Below are positions 1 to 9,705 of a DNA stretch of 64,000 nucleotides, one piece after another; positions within the stretch are counted from its first letter, which is position 1, and each line of letters opens with the position of its first letter. The notes beneath the pieces were generated by a model that did not search any database, had not been told where the DNA came from, and worked only from the letters and a program-made list of their open reading frames with translations. The stretch covers positions 1,612,001 through 1,676,000 of the forward strand of contig NZ_CP048405.1 in the NCBI RefSeq assembly GCF_014084125.1, read 5' to 3'. This DNA comes from Streptacidiphilus sp. PB12-B1b (GTDB lineage: Bacteria; Actinomycetota; Actinomycetes; Streptomycetales; Streptomycetaceae). The position numbers and the translations under genes are program-made.

Positions 1-1
1 C

Positions 2-316
2 AAGGACAAGGCCTACAACTACGGCGTGATGATGGCCGGGAAGCTGCAGAAGCTGATCCCGCGCCAGCAGTTCGAGGTGCCGATCCAGGCCGCCATCGGC
101 TCGCGCGTCATCGCCCGCGAGACCGTCCGCGCCATCCGCAAGGACGTCCTCGCCAAGTGCTACGGCGGTGACATCTCCCGTAAGCGGAAGCTGCTGGAGA
201 AGCAGAAGGAGGGCAAGAAGCGGATGAAGATGGTCGGCCGGGTCGAGGTCCCGCAGGAGGCCTTCATCGCGGCGCTGTCGACCGACGCCGACGGCCCGTC
301 CGAGAAGAAGAAGTAG
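2..316 (+). CDS. lepA: Elongation factor 4 (LepA), C-terminal end
   Basis: Partial gene: the window opens inside it and only the last 104 residues are seen. The protein is the ribosome-bound GTPase EF4/LepA, which acts on elongating ribosomes. The visible part is the LepA-specific C-terminal domain, recognised from the segments [35 protein letters not shown] and [19 protein letters not shown], which are near-invariant in the family. The frame is open from base 2, so the GTG at 26 is internal and not a start. The gene ends in a Lys-rich tail (KKK) and is followed 40 nt later by a strong stem-loop. Confidence 0.97.
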   Translation, partial: KDKAYNYGVMMAGKLQKLIPRQQFEVPIQAAIGSRVIARETVRAIRKDVLAKCYGGDISRKRKLLEKQKEGKKRMKMVGRVEVPQEAFIAALSTDADGPSEKKK

Positions 317-356
317 CGGCCGGGACGGTACGGCGGGCCGGGTCGCGGCCCGGTAA

Positions 357-390
357 CAGGTGGGGTTCGCCAGGCGGCGGGCCCCACCTG
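357..390 (+). terminator. Stem-loop terminator after lepA
   Basis: Perfect 9-bp inverted repeat CAGGTGGGG / CCCCACCTG (357-365 and 382-390) with a 16-nt loop, 40 nt past the lepA stop. There is no T-tract, as is usual for terminators in high-GC actinomycetes. Confidence 0.7.
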
Positions 391-394
391 CTTC

Positions 395-784
395 GGCCCG
401 GCTGCGGTAGCCTCCCCCGCCGGGAGCGGCGCGATCACCGCCCCGGCCGGTCCCGGCAGCAGCCCGGGCAGCACGCCCGACCCCGGGCAGCCCGGCAAGC
501 AGCCACCGCCGACGACCGCCCCGGCCGCGCCGCCGGTGCCCGCCTGGATCGCCGACTGCCACTACTGATCCGGCAGCGCCGAGACCGATCCCGGCGCGAC
601 CGGGGCGGCGGTGAAGGAGATCCAGTGCATCCTCACCTACCGGGGCTACAACCCCGGCGGGGTCGACGGCCAGTTCGGGCCGAACACCGAGGCCGCCGTC
701 AAGGCGTTCCAGTCGGCCCGGGGGCTGGAGGTCGACGGCCAGGTGGGACCGCAGACCTGGCCCGCACTGCGCAGCTCCAGCTGA
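395..784 (+). pseudogene. Remnant of a secreted peptidoglycan-binding protein
   Basis: Reading frame 2 encodes a Pro/Gly/Ala/Thr-rich linker, then PAWIADCHY, then an in-frame TGA at 566-568. In the same frame it continues as a clear PG_binding_1 domain: [34 protein letters not shown] and [16 protein letters not shown], ending at 784. The family normally forms a small three-helix cell-wall-binding domain in exported proteins. No signal peptide or convincing start is found in frame upstream, and a terminator lies where the N terminus should be. I read this as a decayed gene with lost 5' end and a nonsense codon. A short product starting at GTG 611 (57 aa, domain only) cannot be excluded. The 5' boundary is approximate. 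Confidence 0.6.
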
Positions 785-834
785 CCGACCGGCTGACCGT
801 CTGACCGCCCGCCCGCCGCCACGGCGCGGACAGC

Positions 835-1419
835 TCAGCCCGCCGTCCAGTGCGGGTCGCGGCCGGAGAGCGCCAGGGCCCGTGCGAAGGCGGGTGCGTC
901 GTCGGCCACCGGCAGCGCCGGGGCGAAGCCGCCGGGGTAGGAGCGGTACATGTCGGCGTACTCGCCGACCAGGCCCAGCACCGATTCCGCCACCGGCTCG
1001 GCGATCTGCGGCTGCTGGCCGGTGGCGACGGCCAGCTCCCAGCCGTGCAGGGCGATCTCCAGCAGGATCATCCCGGCGACGGCGGCGGCGGGCATGGACG
1101 AGTCGCCCATCGTCACCTCGCCCTCCCACACCGCCGGGTCGGACCAGGCGGCGAGGGCCCGGTCGAGCCGGTCCGCGTAGTCCTCGGCCCAGCCGGGCTC
1201 GGCGGTGAAGTCGCGCCGCTGCATCTCCTCCGGGGCGGATGCGCCGCGGGCCCGCAGCTCGAAGTTGTACGAGGTCCACAGCACGAGGTGGTTGGCGAGG
1301 GTTCTGACGTTCCACTCGGTGTCGGGCGTGGGATCGTCCAGCTGCTCCGGGGCGACCGCGCGGGCGGTCCGGACGGCTTCGGCGGCGGCTGCGGTCAGCT
1401 GGGGAAGAAGGGTGGTCAT
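835..1419 (-). CDS. DinB / mycothiol-dependent isomerase-like protein (TIGR03086 type)
   Basis: Protein of 194 aa with the four-helix DinB/MDMPI N-terminal fold: [13 protein letters not shown] near residues 36-48 and [14 protein letters not shown] near 121-134. His44 and His125 sit where the family places metal ligands. Actinobacterial members are predicted to use mycothiol as thiol cofactor, but substrates are mostly unknown. It is divergent from an AraC-type regulator 65 nt away, so that regulator may control it. No Shine-Dalgarno sequence is visible; a TAGCGT hexamer lies 6 nt before the ATG, suggesting a leaderless transcript. The function beyond the fold is inference. Confidence 0.85.
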   Translation of the reverse strand: MTTLLPQLTAAAAEAVRTARAVAPEQLDDPTPDTEWNVRTLANHLVLWTSYNFELRARGASAPEEMQRRDFTAEPGWAEDYADRLDRALAAWSDPAVWEGEVTMGDSSMPAAAVAGMILLEIALHGWELAVATGQQPQIAEPVAESVLGLVGEYADMYRSYPGGFAPALPVADDAPAFARALALSGRDPHWTAG

Positions 1420-1425
1420 GGGGCC

Positions 1426-1477
1426 ACGCTAGGCGGGCCGTGTCCGGCTGTCTTGAAGAAACGCGACATCCTAGGCT
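1426..1477. promoter_or_regulatory. Divergent pair of leaderless -10 elements
   Basis: Minus strand: TAGCGT (plus-strand 1426-1431), 6 nt before the DinB-family ATG. Plus strand: TAGGCT (1472-1477), 7 nt before the AraC-type ATG at 1485. Both spacings would place transcription start at the initiation codon. No convincing -35 boxes are seen. Confidence 0.5.
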
Positions 1478-1484
1478 GGCACGC

Positions 1485-2339
1485 ATGACCAGCACGGACG
1501 CCGACGGCGGCGCGCAACCCGAGGGCGACCGGGCGACCGGGCAGACCGGCGCCGGGGCCGGGCCGCAGGTGCGCGGGGTGCTGCATCCGCAGGGCGCGGC
1601 CGGCCGGTTCACCCTGGAGCAGCCCCGGCCGGCGGCGGAGCTGGGCGCCCTGGTGGAGTCGTACTGGACGGTGCGCTGGGATCTGCGCGGGCGGCCCGCC
1701 CACGAGCAGAAGGTGCTCGCCCACCCGCAGGTGCACCTGGTCTTCGAGCAGCCCGAGGCGGCGGTGTACGGGGTGGACCGGGGACTGTTCGTCCGGCGCC
1801 TGGAGGGGCGCGGGCAGGTGTTCGGGGTCAAGTTCCGGCCCGGCGGCTTCCGCCCGTTCTGGGGGCGGCCGGTCCAGGAGCTGGCCGACCGGGTGGTCCC
1901 GGCGGTGGACGTCCTCGGCGCGGCGGTGGCCGGGACCGCCCGGCGCGTCCTGGAGCTGGACGACACCCCGGCCATGGCCGCCCTCGCCGACGCCTTCCTC
2001 CTGGCCCGGCTGCCGGAGCCGGATCCGCTGGTCGCCGAGGTGGCGGCGATGGTGGACACCGCCACCTCGGATCACACCATCGTCCGGGTCGAGCAGCTCG
2101 CGGCCCGCTGCGAGGTCTCGGTCCGCACCCTCCAGCGGCTCTTCGCCGAGTACGTCGGGGTGGGGCCCAAGTGGGTGCTGCGCCGGGCCCGGTTGCAGGA
2201 GGCCGCGCTGCGGGCGGACGCCGGCGTCGTGGACTGGACGCTGCTGGCCGCCGACCTCGGCTATGCCGACCAGGCGCACCTCAGCCGCGACTTCACCGCT
2301 GTCGTCGGCCTGCCGCCCGGCCGCTACGCCCGGCAGTGA
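1485..2339 (+). CDS. AraC-family transcriptional regulator
   Basis: Protein of 284 aa. The N-terminal half (about residues 30-140, [19 protein letters not shown] onward) matches the DUF6597-type sensor domain of AraC-like regulators. The C-terminal 90 residues form the double helix-turn-helix, with [19 protein letters not shown] as the first HTH and the typical [16 protein letters not shown], then GLPPGRY near the end. I chose ATG 1485 because an earlier in-frame ATG at 1440 lies upstream of the TAGGCT -10 element. It is divergent from the DinB-like gene and convergent with the ABC exporter genes. The ligand is unknown. Confidence 0.9.
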   Translation: MTSTDADGGAQPEGDRATGQTGAGAGPQVRGVLHPQGAAGRFTLEQPRPAAELGALVESYWTVRWDLRGRPAHEQKVLAHPQVHLVFEQPEAAVYGVDRGLFVRRLEGRGQVFGVKFRPGGFRPFWGRPVQELADRVVPAVDVLGAAVAGTARRVLELDDTPAMAALADAFLLARLPEPDPLVAEVAAMVDTATSDHTIVRVEQLAARCEVSVRTLQRLFAEYVGVGPKWVLRRARLQEAALRADAGVVDWTLLAADLGYADQAHLSRDFTAVVGLPPGRYARQ

Positions 2340-2395
2340 GCCCGGCGTCCGGCCGTCGGCCCGGGTCGCATCCGTGGCCCGAAGTCGCAAAGCCA

Positions 2396-2434
2396 GCAGG
2401 CCGGTTGCCGAGAAAGGATCGACAACCGGCCTGC
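2396..2434. terminator. Bidirectional terminator between AraC and ABC genes
   Basis: Perfect 12-bp stem GCAGGCCGGTTG (2396-2407) / CAACCGGCCTGC (2423-2434), loop 15 nt, between two convergent genes. Confidence 0.8.
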
Positions 2435-2461
2435 GGTTCCAGCAGTGTGACGCACCGTCAG

Positions 2462-4432
2462 TCAGTCGACCTCGGCGACCGCCTGCGAGAACTGCGCGGA
2501 GTACAGCCGGGCGTACGCGCCCTCCGCCTCCAACAGCTCGCTGTGGCTGCCCTGTTCGACGATCGCGCCGTTCTCCATCACCAGGATGGTGTCCGCGTCG
2601 CGGATGGTGGAGAGCCGGTGGGCGATGACGAACGCGGTGCGGCCGGTGCGCAGCTTGGCCATGGCGCGCTGGATCAGCACCTCGGTGCGGGTGTCGACGG
2701 AGCTGGTGGCCTCGTCCAGGACCAGGATCGACGGCTCGGCGAGGAACGCCCGGGCGATGGTGATCAGCTGCTTCTCGCCCGCGCTGACGCCGGTGCCCTC
2801 GTCGTCGATGACGGTGTCGTAGCCCTCGGGCAGGGTGCGCACGAAGCGGTCCACGTGGGCTGCCTTGGCGGCGGCCACGACCTCGTCGCGGGTGGCGCCC
2901 TCGCGGCCGTAGGCGATGTTCTCCGCGATGGAGCCGCCGAACAGCCAGGTGTCCTGGAGCACCATGCCGATGCCGGAGCGCAGCTCCTCCCGGGACATCC
3001 GGGCGATGTCCACGCCGTCCAGGGTGATCCGGCCGCCGGTGACCTCGTAGAACCGCATCAGCAGGTTGACCAGGGTGGTCTTGCCCGCGCCGGTGGGGCC
3101 GACGATGGCGACGGTGTGGCCGGGCTGGGCGGTCAGCGAGAGGTCCTCGATCAGCGGCTTGGCCGGGTCGTAGCGGAAGGCCACGTGCTCGAAGGCGACC
3201 TTGCCGACCAGGGCGGCCGGGCGCTCCGGGGCGACCGGGTCGGGCTCCTGCTCGGGGGCGTCCAGCAGTTCGAAGACCCGCTCGGCGGAGGCGACGCCGG
3301 ACTGCACCAGGTTCGACATGCTGGCGACCTGGGTCAGCGGCTGGCTGAACTGCCGCGAGTACTGGATGAACGCCTGGACGTCGCCGATGGACAGCGCCCC
3401 GGAGGCCACCCGCAGTCCGCCGACCACGGCGACCAGCACGTAGTTGATGTTGCCGATGAACATCATGCAGGGCTGGATCAGGCCGGAGACGAACTGCGCC
3501 TTGAAGCTGGAGGCGTAGAGCTTCTCGTTCTGCTCGCGGAACAGCTCCGCCGACTCCTCCTGCCGGCCGAAGACCTTGACCAGGGCGTGCCCGCTGTACA
3601 TCTCCTCGATGTGGGCGTTGAGCTTGCCGGTGGTCTTCCACTGGGCGACGAACTGCGGCTGGGCGCGCTTGCCGACCTTGGTGGCGACGAGCACCGAGGC
3701 CGGGATGCTGATCAGCGCGATCAGGGCGAGCAGCCAGGAGATGTAGAACATCATGGTCAGCACGCCGACGATGGTCAGCAGCGAGGTGATGATCTGGCTC
3801 AGCGTCTGCTGCAGGGTCTGGCCGATGTTGTCGATGTCGTTGGTGACCCGGCTGAGCACCTCGCCGCGCGGCTGCTGGTCGAAGTAGCTCAGCGGCAGCC
3901 GGCCGATCTTGTCCTCGACGTCGCCGCGCAGCCGCTTGATGGCGCGCTGAAGGGCGCGGTTGGCCAGCCGGGCCTGCAGGATGCCGCAGGCCCCGGCGAC
4001 CACGTAGATGCCGAGCACCCACAGCAGCACTCCGCCGACGGCGTGGAAGTCGATGCCCTGGCCGGGGTGGACGTTCTGCATGGCCGCCAGCAGGTCGGCC
4101 TTCTTGCCCTGGCCGGTGGCGCGCAGGTGCGCGACGACCTGGGCCTGGGTGGTGTGCGCGGGGAGCTGCTTGCCGAAGACGCCGGCCAGGATCAGGTCGG
4201 TGGCGTGGCCGAGGATCTTGGGCCCGATCACCGACAGCGTGACGCTGGTGGCGGCCAGGGCCAGCACCATGGCGATCAGGTTGCGCTCCGGGCGCAGTAG
4301 CGCCAGGACGCGCTTGCCGGACGCCTTGAAGTTCATCGACTTCTCGACCGGCGCCCCGCCCATGAAGCGGCCGGGGCCGGCCATGGGCGCGGGGCCGCGC
4401 CGCTTGGCCGCTGCTTCCTGTTCGGTGCTCAT
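2462..4432 (-). CDS. ABC exporter half-transporter, catalytic-type subunit
   Basis: Protein of 656 aa: a type IV exporter membrane domain (six helices, about residues 35-350), then a nucleotide-binding domain with Walker [10 protein letters not shown] (about 441), Q-loop QDTWLFGG, Walker [11 protein letters not shown] with the catalytic Glu (about 567), D-loop SSVD and H-loop IAHRLSTI. The signature motif is altered (GVSAGEKQ rather than LSGGQ). Its ATG overlaps the stop of the other half-transporter by 4 nt (ATGA), so the two are translationally coupled and form a heterodimer in the plasma membrane. Such pairs usually export drugs or lipids; the substrate is not readable here. The N terminus has a Lys/Arg-rich cytosolic extension ahead of the first helix. 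Confidence 0.95.
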   Translation of the reverse strand: MSTEQEAAAKRRGPAPMAGPGRFMGGAPVEKSMNFKASGKRVLALLRPERNLIAMVLALAATSVTLSVIGPKILGHATDLILAGVFGKQLPAHTTQAQVVAHLRATGQGKKADLLAAMQNVHPGQGIDFHAVGGVLLWVLGIYVVAGACGILQARLANRALQRAIKRLRGDVEDKIGRLPLSYFDQQPRGEVLSRVTNDIDNIGQTLQQTLSQIITSLLTIVGVLTMMFYISWLLALIALISIPASVLVATKVGKRAQPQFVAQWKTTGKLNAHIEEMYSGHALVKVFGRQEESAELFREQNEKLYASSFKAQFVSGLIQPCMMFIGNINYVLVAVVGGLRVASGALSIGDVQAFIQYSRQFSQPLTQVASMSNLVQSGVASAERVFELLDAPEQEPDPVAPERPAALVGKVAFEHVAFRYDPAKPLIEDLSLTAQPGHTVAIVGPTGAGKTTLVNLLMRFYEVTGGRITLDGVDIARMSREELRSGIGMVLQDTWLFGGSIAENIAYGREGATRDEVVAAAKAAHVDRFVRTLPEGYDTVIDDEGTGVSAGEKQLITIARAFLAEPSILVLDEATSSVDTRTEVLIQRAMAKLRTGRTAFVIAHRLSTIRDADTILVMENGAIVEQGSHSELLEAEGAYARLYSAQFSQAVAEVD

Positions 4433-6162
4433 GCCGCCTCCGCCTCGGTCAGCTGGGAGAGGACGATCTCTCGGTAGGTCTCGTTGCTGTCCATCAGCTC
4501 GTGGTGGGTTCCGGTGCCGACGACCGAGCCCTCGTCCAGGACGATGATCCGGTCGGCGTCACGAATGGTGCTGACCCGCTGGGCGACGATGACCACGGTG
4601 GCGTCGGCGGTCTCGCGGGCGAGGGCGGCGCGCAGCCGGGCGTCGGTGGCGTAGTCCAGGGCGGAGAAGGAGTCGTCGAACAGGTAGATCTCCGGACGGC
4701 GGACCAGGACCCGGGCGATGGCCAGGCGCTGGCGCTGGCCGCCGGAGACGTTGGTGCCGCCCTGGGCGATGGGCGCGTCCAGGCCCTCGGGGAGCTTCTC
4801 CACGAAGTCCTTGGCCTGCGCGGTCTCCAGCGCGGCCCACAGCTCCTCGTCGGTGGCGTCCGGGTTGCCGTAGCGGAGGTTGCTGGCGACGGTGCCGGAG
4901 AAGAGGTACGGCTTCTGCGGGACCAGGCCGACGGTCCGGGCCAGCAGCACCGGATCAAGGTCGCGGACGTCCACGCCGTCGACCAGGACGCTGCCGTCGG
5001 TGGCGTCGGAGAGCCGGGGGATGAGCGTCAGCAGGGTGGTCTTGCCGCTGCCGGTGCTGCCGATGACGGCGGTGGTCTCGCCCGGGCGGGCGTCCAGGGT
5101 GATGTTGCGCAGCACGGCGGACTCGGCGCCGGGGTAGCGGAACTCGGCGTTGCGCAGCTCCAGGTAGCCGGCCCGCTTCAGCTCGCGGACCGGGGCGAGC
5201 GGCGGGACCACCGTGGTCTCGGTGTCCAGCACCTCCTGGATGCGCTCGGCGCAGACCTCGGCGCGCGGCACCATCATGAACATGAAGGTGGCCATCATGA
5301 CCGACATCAGGATCTGCATCAGGTAGCTGAGGAAGGCGGTGAGCGCGCCGATCTGCATGTGGCCGCTGTTGATCCGGTACGAGCCGAACCACAGCACGGC
5401 CACGCTGGAGATGTTGACCACCATCATGACCAGCGGGAACATCAGCGCCAGCAGCTTGCCGACGCGGATCGCGGTGTCGGTGAGCTCCTCGTTGGCGGCG
5501 CCGAAGCGCTCGCGCTCGTGGGTGTCCTTGACGAAGGCCCGGATCACCCGCAGGCCGGTGATCTGCTCCCGCAGGATCCGGTTGACGCCGTCGATGCGGA
5601 CCTGCATGGAGCGGAACAGCGGGCGCAGCCGGCTGACGATCAGGCCGATGATGACGCCCAGCACCGGGACGATGGCCACCAGCAGCGTGGACAGCGGGAC
5701 GTCCTGGTTGAGCGCCATGATGATGCCGCCGACGCACATGATCGGCGCGGACACCATCAGCGTGAACGTCATCAGCACCAGCATCTGGACCTGCTGGACG
5801 TCGTTGGTGCTGCGGGTGATCAGGGAGGGCGCCCCGAAGTGGCCGACCTCGCGGGCGGAGAAGGACTGCACCCGGTCGAAGACCGAGGCGCGGACGTCCC
5901 GGCCCAGGGCCATGGCGGTGCGTGCGCCGAAGTACACCGCGCCGATGGCGCAGACGACCTGGGCCACCGTCACCCCGAGCATGATCCCGCCGGTCTGCAG
6001 GATGTAGGTGGTGTCACCCTTGACCACGCCGTTGTCGATGATGTCGGCGTTGAGGGTGGGCAGGTAGAGGGTGGCGATGGTCTGGATCAGCTGCAGCAGC
6101 ACCAGGTACGCCATCGGCCTGGTGTAGGGGCCGAGGTGGGCCCGCAGGAGTCGGATCAGCAC
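4429..6162 (-). CDS. ABC exporter half-transporter, degenerate-site subunit
   Basis: Protein of 577 aa, first gene of the exporter pair. Six membrane helices span about residues 15-310. The nucleotide-binding domain has Walker [10 protein letters not shown] (about 365), an intact signature [16 protein letters not shown], and Walker [12 protein letters not shown] (about 491), where Asp replaces the catalytic Glu. The H-loop reads VAQRVSTI, so the switch His is Gln. These are the classic changes of the degenerate subunit of a heterodimeric exporter (compare TM287/288 and BmrCD). The intact signature here complements the canonical Walker motifs of the partner, while the partner's odd signature completes the degenerate site. 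Start is GTG 6162, with GAGAG upstream. Confidence 0.95.
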   Translation of the reverse strand: MLIRLLRAHLGPYTRPMAYLVLLQLIQTIATLYLPTLNADIIDNGVVKGDTTYILQTGGIMLGVTVAQVVCAIGAVYFGARTAMALGRDVRASVFDRVQSFSAREVGHFGAPSLITRSTNDVQQVQMLVLMTFTLMVSAPIMCVGGIIMALNQDVPLSTLLVAIVPVLGVIIGLIVSRLRPLFRSMQVRIDGVNRILREQITGLRVIRAFVKDTHERERFGAANEELTDTAIRVGKLLALMFPLVMMVVNISSVAVLWFGSYRINSGHMQIGALTAFLSYLMQILMSVMMATFMFMMVPRAEVCAERIQEVLDTETTVVPPLAPVRELKRAGYLELRNAEFRYPGAESAVLRNITLDARPGETTAVIGSTGSGKTTLLTLIPRLSDATDGSVLVDGVDVRDLDPVLLARTVGLVPQKPYLFSGTVASNLRYGNPDATDEELWAALETAQAKDFVEKLPEGLDAPIAQGGTNVSGGQRQRLAIARVLVRRPEIYLFDDSFSALDYATDARLRAALARETADATVVIVAQRVSTIRDADRIIVLDEGSVVGTGTHHELMDSNETYREIVLSQLTEAEAA

Positions 6163-6323
6163 ACGTTTCTCTCAGGAAGTCGAGGAGATCGAGGATCGGA
6201 GGGGTGAGGCGGCAGTCGGGGGGTGGGGCGGCACGAGGGGGTCAATATATCTGCGTACACCGTACCCGGTTTTCAAGCGGGTCGGGAGGGATATAGCTTG
6301 ACGGCAGTCATGTTAGGTCGCTT

Positions 6324-6341
6324 ACTTGCCGACCGGCAAGT
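6324..6341. promoter_or_regulatory. Palindromic operator between ABC and acyl-CoA synthetase genes
   Basis: ACTTGCCG-AC-CGGCAAGT, 8-bp perfect arms, nearly 10 bp with flanking T/A, in the 317-nt intergenic gap 6163-6479. The shape fits a TetR-family site. On the minus strand its TTGCCG could act as a -35 with TAACAT (6310-6315) 18 nt on, reading towards the ABC genes. Towards the synthetase I see TTACAT (6380-6385), 17 nt, TACTCT (6403-6408), giving a leader of about 65 nt. Which gene the site controls is open. The rest of the gap holds no gene. Confidence 0.5.
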
Positions 6342-6479
6342 TATTTCTCGCCGACCCCGCGACTGGCCGTCCGTGCCCCTTACATGCAGGCCGCCGACGT
6401 TCTACTCTGATCGTCACCCCGGAGTTACTCGTGGGTTAACTACCGTCTCGGCCCGGACGCTGGGCCCTCGGAGGTCACT

Positions 6480-8405
6480 GTGAGCCCCACCCCCCAGACT
6501 GCGACCGCCACCCCCGCCACCCCGCTGGTCGAGGACCGCCCCCACTCCGTGGCCCAGCTCTTCCTCTCCCGGGTCGCGGAGACCCCCGCCCGCGAGGCGT
6601 ACCGCTACCCGGTGCCGGTGGACGAGCACGCAGCCGACTCCGCCCCCGGCGCGGAGCAGTGGCGCTCGATGACCTGGGGCCAGGCCGCCGAACGGGTCAC
6701 CGCCATCGCGGCCGGGCTGATGGCGCTGGGCGTCCGCCCCGAGGAGCGGGTGGCGATCTCCTGTTCCACCCGGATCGAGTGGATCCTGGCCGACCTCGGC
6801 ATCATGTGCGCGGGCGCCGCCGTCACCGCCGTCTACCCCAGCACCAACGCCGACGAGACCTCCTTCATCCTGGAGGACTCCGGCAGCCGCGGCGTCGTCG
6901 TGGAGGACGCCCAGCAGCTGGCCAAGGTCCTCGGCGAGTGCGGGCGCCTGCCCGAGCTGCGCTTCGTGGTCACCGTGGACGGCAGCACGCCCGCCGAGCC
7001 GGCCGAGGGCGTCGAGGTGCTGTCGCTGGCCGAGCTGGAGGAGCGCGGCCGGGGCCACCTCAAGGAGCACCCGGACTCCGTCGCCGAGGCCGTCGCCGCC
7101 ATCGACCGCGACCAGCTCGCCACCCTCATCTACACCTCCGGCACCACCGGACGGCCCAAGGGCGTCCGGCTGGTCCACGACTGCTGGTCCTACCAGGCCG
7201 CCGCGCAGGCCAGCGGCGGGCTGCTGACCGCCGACGACGTCCAGTACCTGTGGCTGCCGCTCTCGCACGTCTTCGGCAAGACGCTCACCTCCGGGCAGAT
7301 CCAGCTGGGCTCGGTCACCGCGGTGGACGGCCGGGTCGACCGGATCATCCACAACCTGCCGGTGGTCCAGCCCACCTACATGGCCTCCGCGCCGCGCGTC
7401 TTCGAGAAGGTCTACAACGGCATCGCCTCCAAGGCCCGGTCCGAGGGCGGCGCCAAGTACAAGATCTTCCAGTGGGCCGCCAAGGTCGCCCGCGACTACG
7501 CCCGCACCGGCCAGGCGAACCAGGTGGCCACCGGCGTCAAGAGCGTCCCGCTCGGCCTGCGGCTCCAGCACGCCGTCGCCGACCGGCTGGTCTACGCCAA
7601 GATCCGGGCCGCGTTCGGCGGCCGGATGCGCGCCTGCGTCTCCGGCAGCGCCGCGCTCTCGCCCGAGATCGGCTACTTCTTCGCCGGTGCCGGGGTGCAC
7701 ATCCTGGAGGGCTACGGGATGACCGAGAGCAGCGCCGGCTCCACCGTCAACCCCGGCGAGGACTACCGCGTCGGCACCGTCGGCACCCCGCTGCCCGGCT
7801 CCGAGGTCCGGATCGCCGAGGACGGCGAGATCCTGCTGCGCAGCCCCGGCGTGATGCGCGGCTACCACAACCAGCCCGAGAAGACCGCGGAGGTGCTGGA
7901 GAGCGACGGCTGGTTCCACACCGGCGACATCGGCGAGATCGACAAGGACGGCTTCGTCCGGATCACCGACCGCAAGAAGGACATGTTCAAGACCTCCGGC
8001 GGCAAGTACGTCGCCCCCAGCGAGGTCGAGGGCCGGTTCAAGGCGGTCTGCCCGTTCGTCAGCAACATCCTGGTCATCGGGGCGGGCCGGAACTACTGCA
8101 CCGCCCTGATCACCCTGGACGAGCCGGTCATCCTGGAGTGGGCCAGGACCCACGGCCAGGAGGGCCGCAGCTACACCGAGGTCTGCTCCTCCGACGAGGT
8201 GCACCAGCTGATCGGCGGCTTCGTCCAGCGGCTCAACGCCGACCTCCAGCGCTGGCAGACGATCAAGAAGTTCACCGTGCTGCCCCGGGACCTCGACGTC
8301 GAGCACGGCGAGCTGACGCCCAGCCTCAAGGTCAAGCGCCCGGTCGTGGAGCGGCAGAACTCCGCCGCCATCGAGAAGATGTACGAGGGAGCCGTCGAGG
8401 CCTGA
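6480..8405 (+). CDS. Long-chain fatty-acid--CoA ligase (FadD type)
   Basis: Protein of 641 aa of the AMP-binding superfamily, activating fatty acids to acyl-CoA through an acyl-adenylate. Seen motifs: P-loop TLIYTSGTTGRPKG (about residue 216), aromatic/gate region LPLSHVFGK, YGMTESSAG, GWFHTGDIGEIDKDGF and FKTSGGKYVAPSEVEGRFK, with the C-terminal catalytic lysine region present. The length and the roughly 100-residue insert after SHVFGKT are typical of bacterial long-chain (FadD15-like) enzymes. Start is GTG 6480 with GGAGGT 4 nt upstream. It stands alone behind its own promoter and a palindromic operator. Confidence 0.95.
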   Translation: MSPTPQTATATPATPLVEDRPHSVAQLFLSRVAETPAREAYRYPVPVDEHAADSAPGAEQWRSMTWGQAAERVTAIAAGLMALGVRPEERVAISCSTRIEWILADLGIMCAGAAVTAVYPSTNADETSFILEDSGSRGVVVEDAQQLAKVLGECGRLPELRFVVTVDGSTPAEPAEGVEVLSLAELEERGRGHLKEHPDSVAEAVAAIDRDQLATLIYTSGTTGRPKGVRLVHDCWSYQAAAQASGGLLTADDVQYLWLPLSHVFGKTLTSGQIQLGSVTAVDGRVDRIIHNLPVVQPTYMASAPRVFEKVYNGIASKARSEGGAKYKIFQWAAKVARDYARTGQANQVATGVKSVPLGLRLQHAVADRLVYAKIRAAFGGRMRACVSGSAALSPEIGYFFAGAGVHILEGYGMTESSAGSTVNPGEDYRVGTVGTPLPGSEVRIAEDGEILLRSPGVMRGYHNQPEKTAEVLESDGWFHTGDIGEIDKDGFVRITDRKKDMFKTSGGKYVAPSEVEGRFKAVCPFVSNILVIGAGRNYCTALITLDEPVILEWARTHGQEGRSYTEVCSSDEVHQLIGGFVQRLNADLQRWQTIKKFTVLPRDLDVEHGELTPSLKVKRPVVERQNSAAIEKMYEGAVEA

Positions 8406-8437
8406 CCGGCCCGGGCGGGTGTCCGGCCGCCATGCCG

Positions 8438-8443
8438 GACAAT
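8438..8443 (+). promoter_or_regulatory. Leaderless -10 element of hemW
   Basis: GACAAT, 6 nt before the hemW ATG. The recO gene has the identical hexamer at the identical spacing. Confidence 0.45.
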
Positions 8444-8449
8444 GGGGGC

Positions 8450-9679
8450 ATGCCCTCCGCACTTCCCGACGGCGAAGCCGTCCCCGCCGACGGGGCCCTG
8501 CCCGAGCACGCCCTGCGCGGGCTCGGGCAGCGGCCCTTCGGCTTCTACATCCACGTCCCCTACTGCGCCACCCGCTGCGGGTACTGCGACTTCAACACCT
8601 ACACCGCCACCGAGCTGCGCTCCTCCGGGGCGGTCGCCTCGCAGGAGACCTACGCGGACAACCTGGTCGCCGAGGTCCGGCACGCCCGCCGGGTGCTCGG
8701 CGACGCCGACCTGCCGGTGCAGACGGTCTTCCTCGGCGGCGGCACGCCCACCCTGCTGCCCGCCGCCGACCTGGTGCGGATGCTGGCCGCCGTCCGGGAC
8801 GAGTTCGGCCTGGCGCCCGACGCCGAGGTCACCACCGAGGCCAACCCGGAGTCGGTCGGCCCGGCCTACCTGGCCGAGCTGCGGGCCGGTGGCTTCAACC
8901 GGCTCAGCTTCGGCATGCAGAGCGCCCGGCCGCACGTGCTGGAGCTGCTCGACCGGCGGCACACCCCCGGCCGCCCGGAGGCCTGCGTCGCCCAGGCCCG
9001 GGCCGAGGGCTTCGACCACGTCAACCTGGACCTCATCTACGGCACCCCGGGGGAGAGCGACGACGACTGGCGGGCCTCGCTGGAGGCCGCGCTCGGGGCC
9101 GGCCCGGACCACGTCTCGGCGTACGCCCTGATCGTCGAGGAGGGGACCAGGCTGGCCGCCCGCATCCGCCGCGGCGAGATCCCGATGACCGACGACGACG
9201 TCCACGCCGACCGCTACCTGATCGCCGAGGAGCTGCTGACCGCGGCCGGCCTGGAGTGGTACGAGGTCTCCAACTGGGCCGTCGACGCCAAGGCCCGCTG
9301 CCGCCACAACGAGCTGTACTGGACCGGCGCGGACTGGTGGGGCGCGGGCCCCGGCGCGCACAGCCACGTCGGGGGCGTGCGCTGGTGGAACGCCAAGCAC
9401 CCGGCCGCCTACGCGCAGGCGCTCGCCGAAGGCCGCACGCCCGCGCAGGGGCGCGAACGGCTGGCCGAGGAGGACCGCCGGGTGGAGCGGATCCTGCTGG
9501 AGCTGCGGCTCTCCGACGGCTGCCCGCTCGACCTGCTGCACCCGGCCGGCCGGGAGGCGGCCGACCGCGCGCTGGCCGACGGCCTGCTGGCGGCCGGGCC
9601 GTACGCCGACGGCCGGGCCGTGCTCACCCTGCGCGGCCGGCTGCTGGCCGACGCGGTGGTCCGGGACCTGGTGGACTGA
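8450..9679 (+). CDS. hemW: Radical SAM protein HemW
   Basis: Protein of 409 aa. The radical-SAM cluster motif CATRCGYCDF (about residues 38-47) follows YIHVPY, and the GGGTPTLL, TTEANPES and RLSFGMQS motifs of the HemW/HemN family are present, plus the C-terminal HemN domain. HemW binds haem and is thought to be a haem chaperone or insertase; many databases still call it oxygen-independent coproporphyrinogen oxidase. The HemW-type CxxxCxxC without the extra HemN cysteine motif supports the former. The ATG at 8450 is preceded by GACAAT; an in-frame ATG at 8432 lies upstream of that element and is less likely. Confidence 0.93.
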   Translation: MPSALPDGEAVPADGALPEHALRGLGQRPFGFYIHVPYCATRCGYCDFNTYTATELRSSGAVASQETYADNLVAEVRHARRVLGDADLPVQTVFLGGGTPTLLPAADLVRMLAAVRDEFGLAPDAEVTTEANPESVGPAYLAELRAGGFNRLSFGMQSARPHVLELLDRRHTPGRPEACVAQARAEGFDHVNLDLIYGTPGESDDDWRASLEAALGAGPDHVSAYALIVEEGTRLAARIRRGEIPMTDDDVHADRYLIAEELLTAAGLEWYEVSNWAVDAKARCRHNELYWTGADWWGAGPGAHSHVGGVRWWNAKHPAAYAQALAEGRTPAQGRERLAEEDRRVERILLELRLSDGCPLDLLHPAGREAADRALADGLLAAGPYADGRAVLTLRGRLLADAVVRDLVD

Positions 9680-9705
9680 GCGCTCGCGCCGCGCCGGGGC
9701 GGGCC

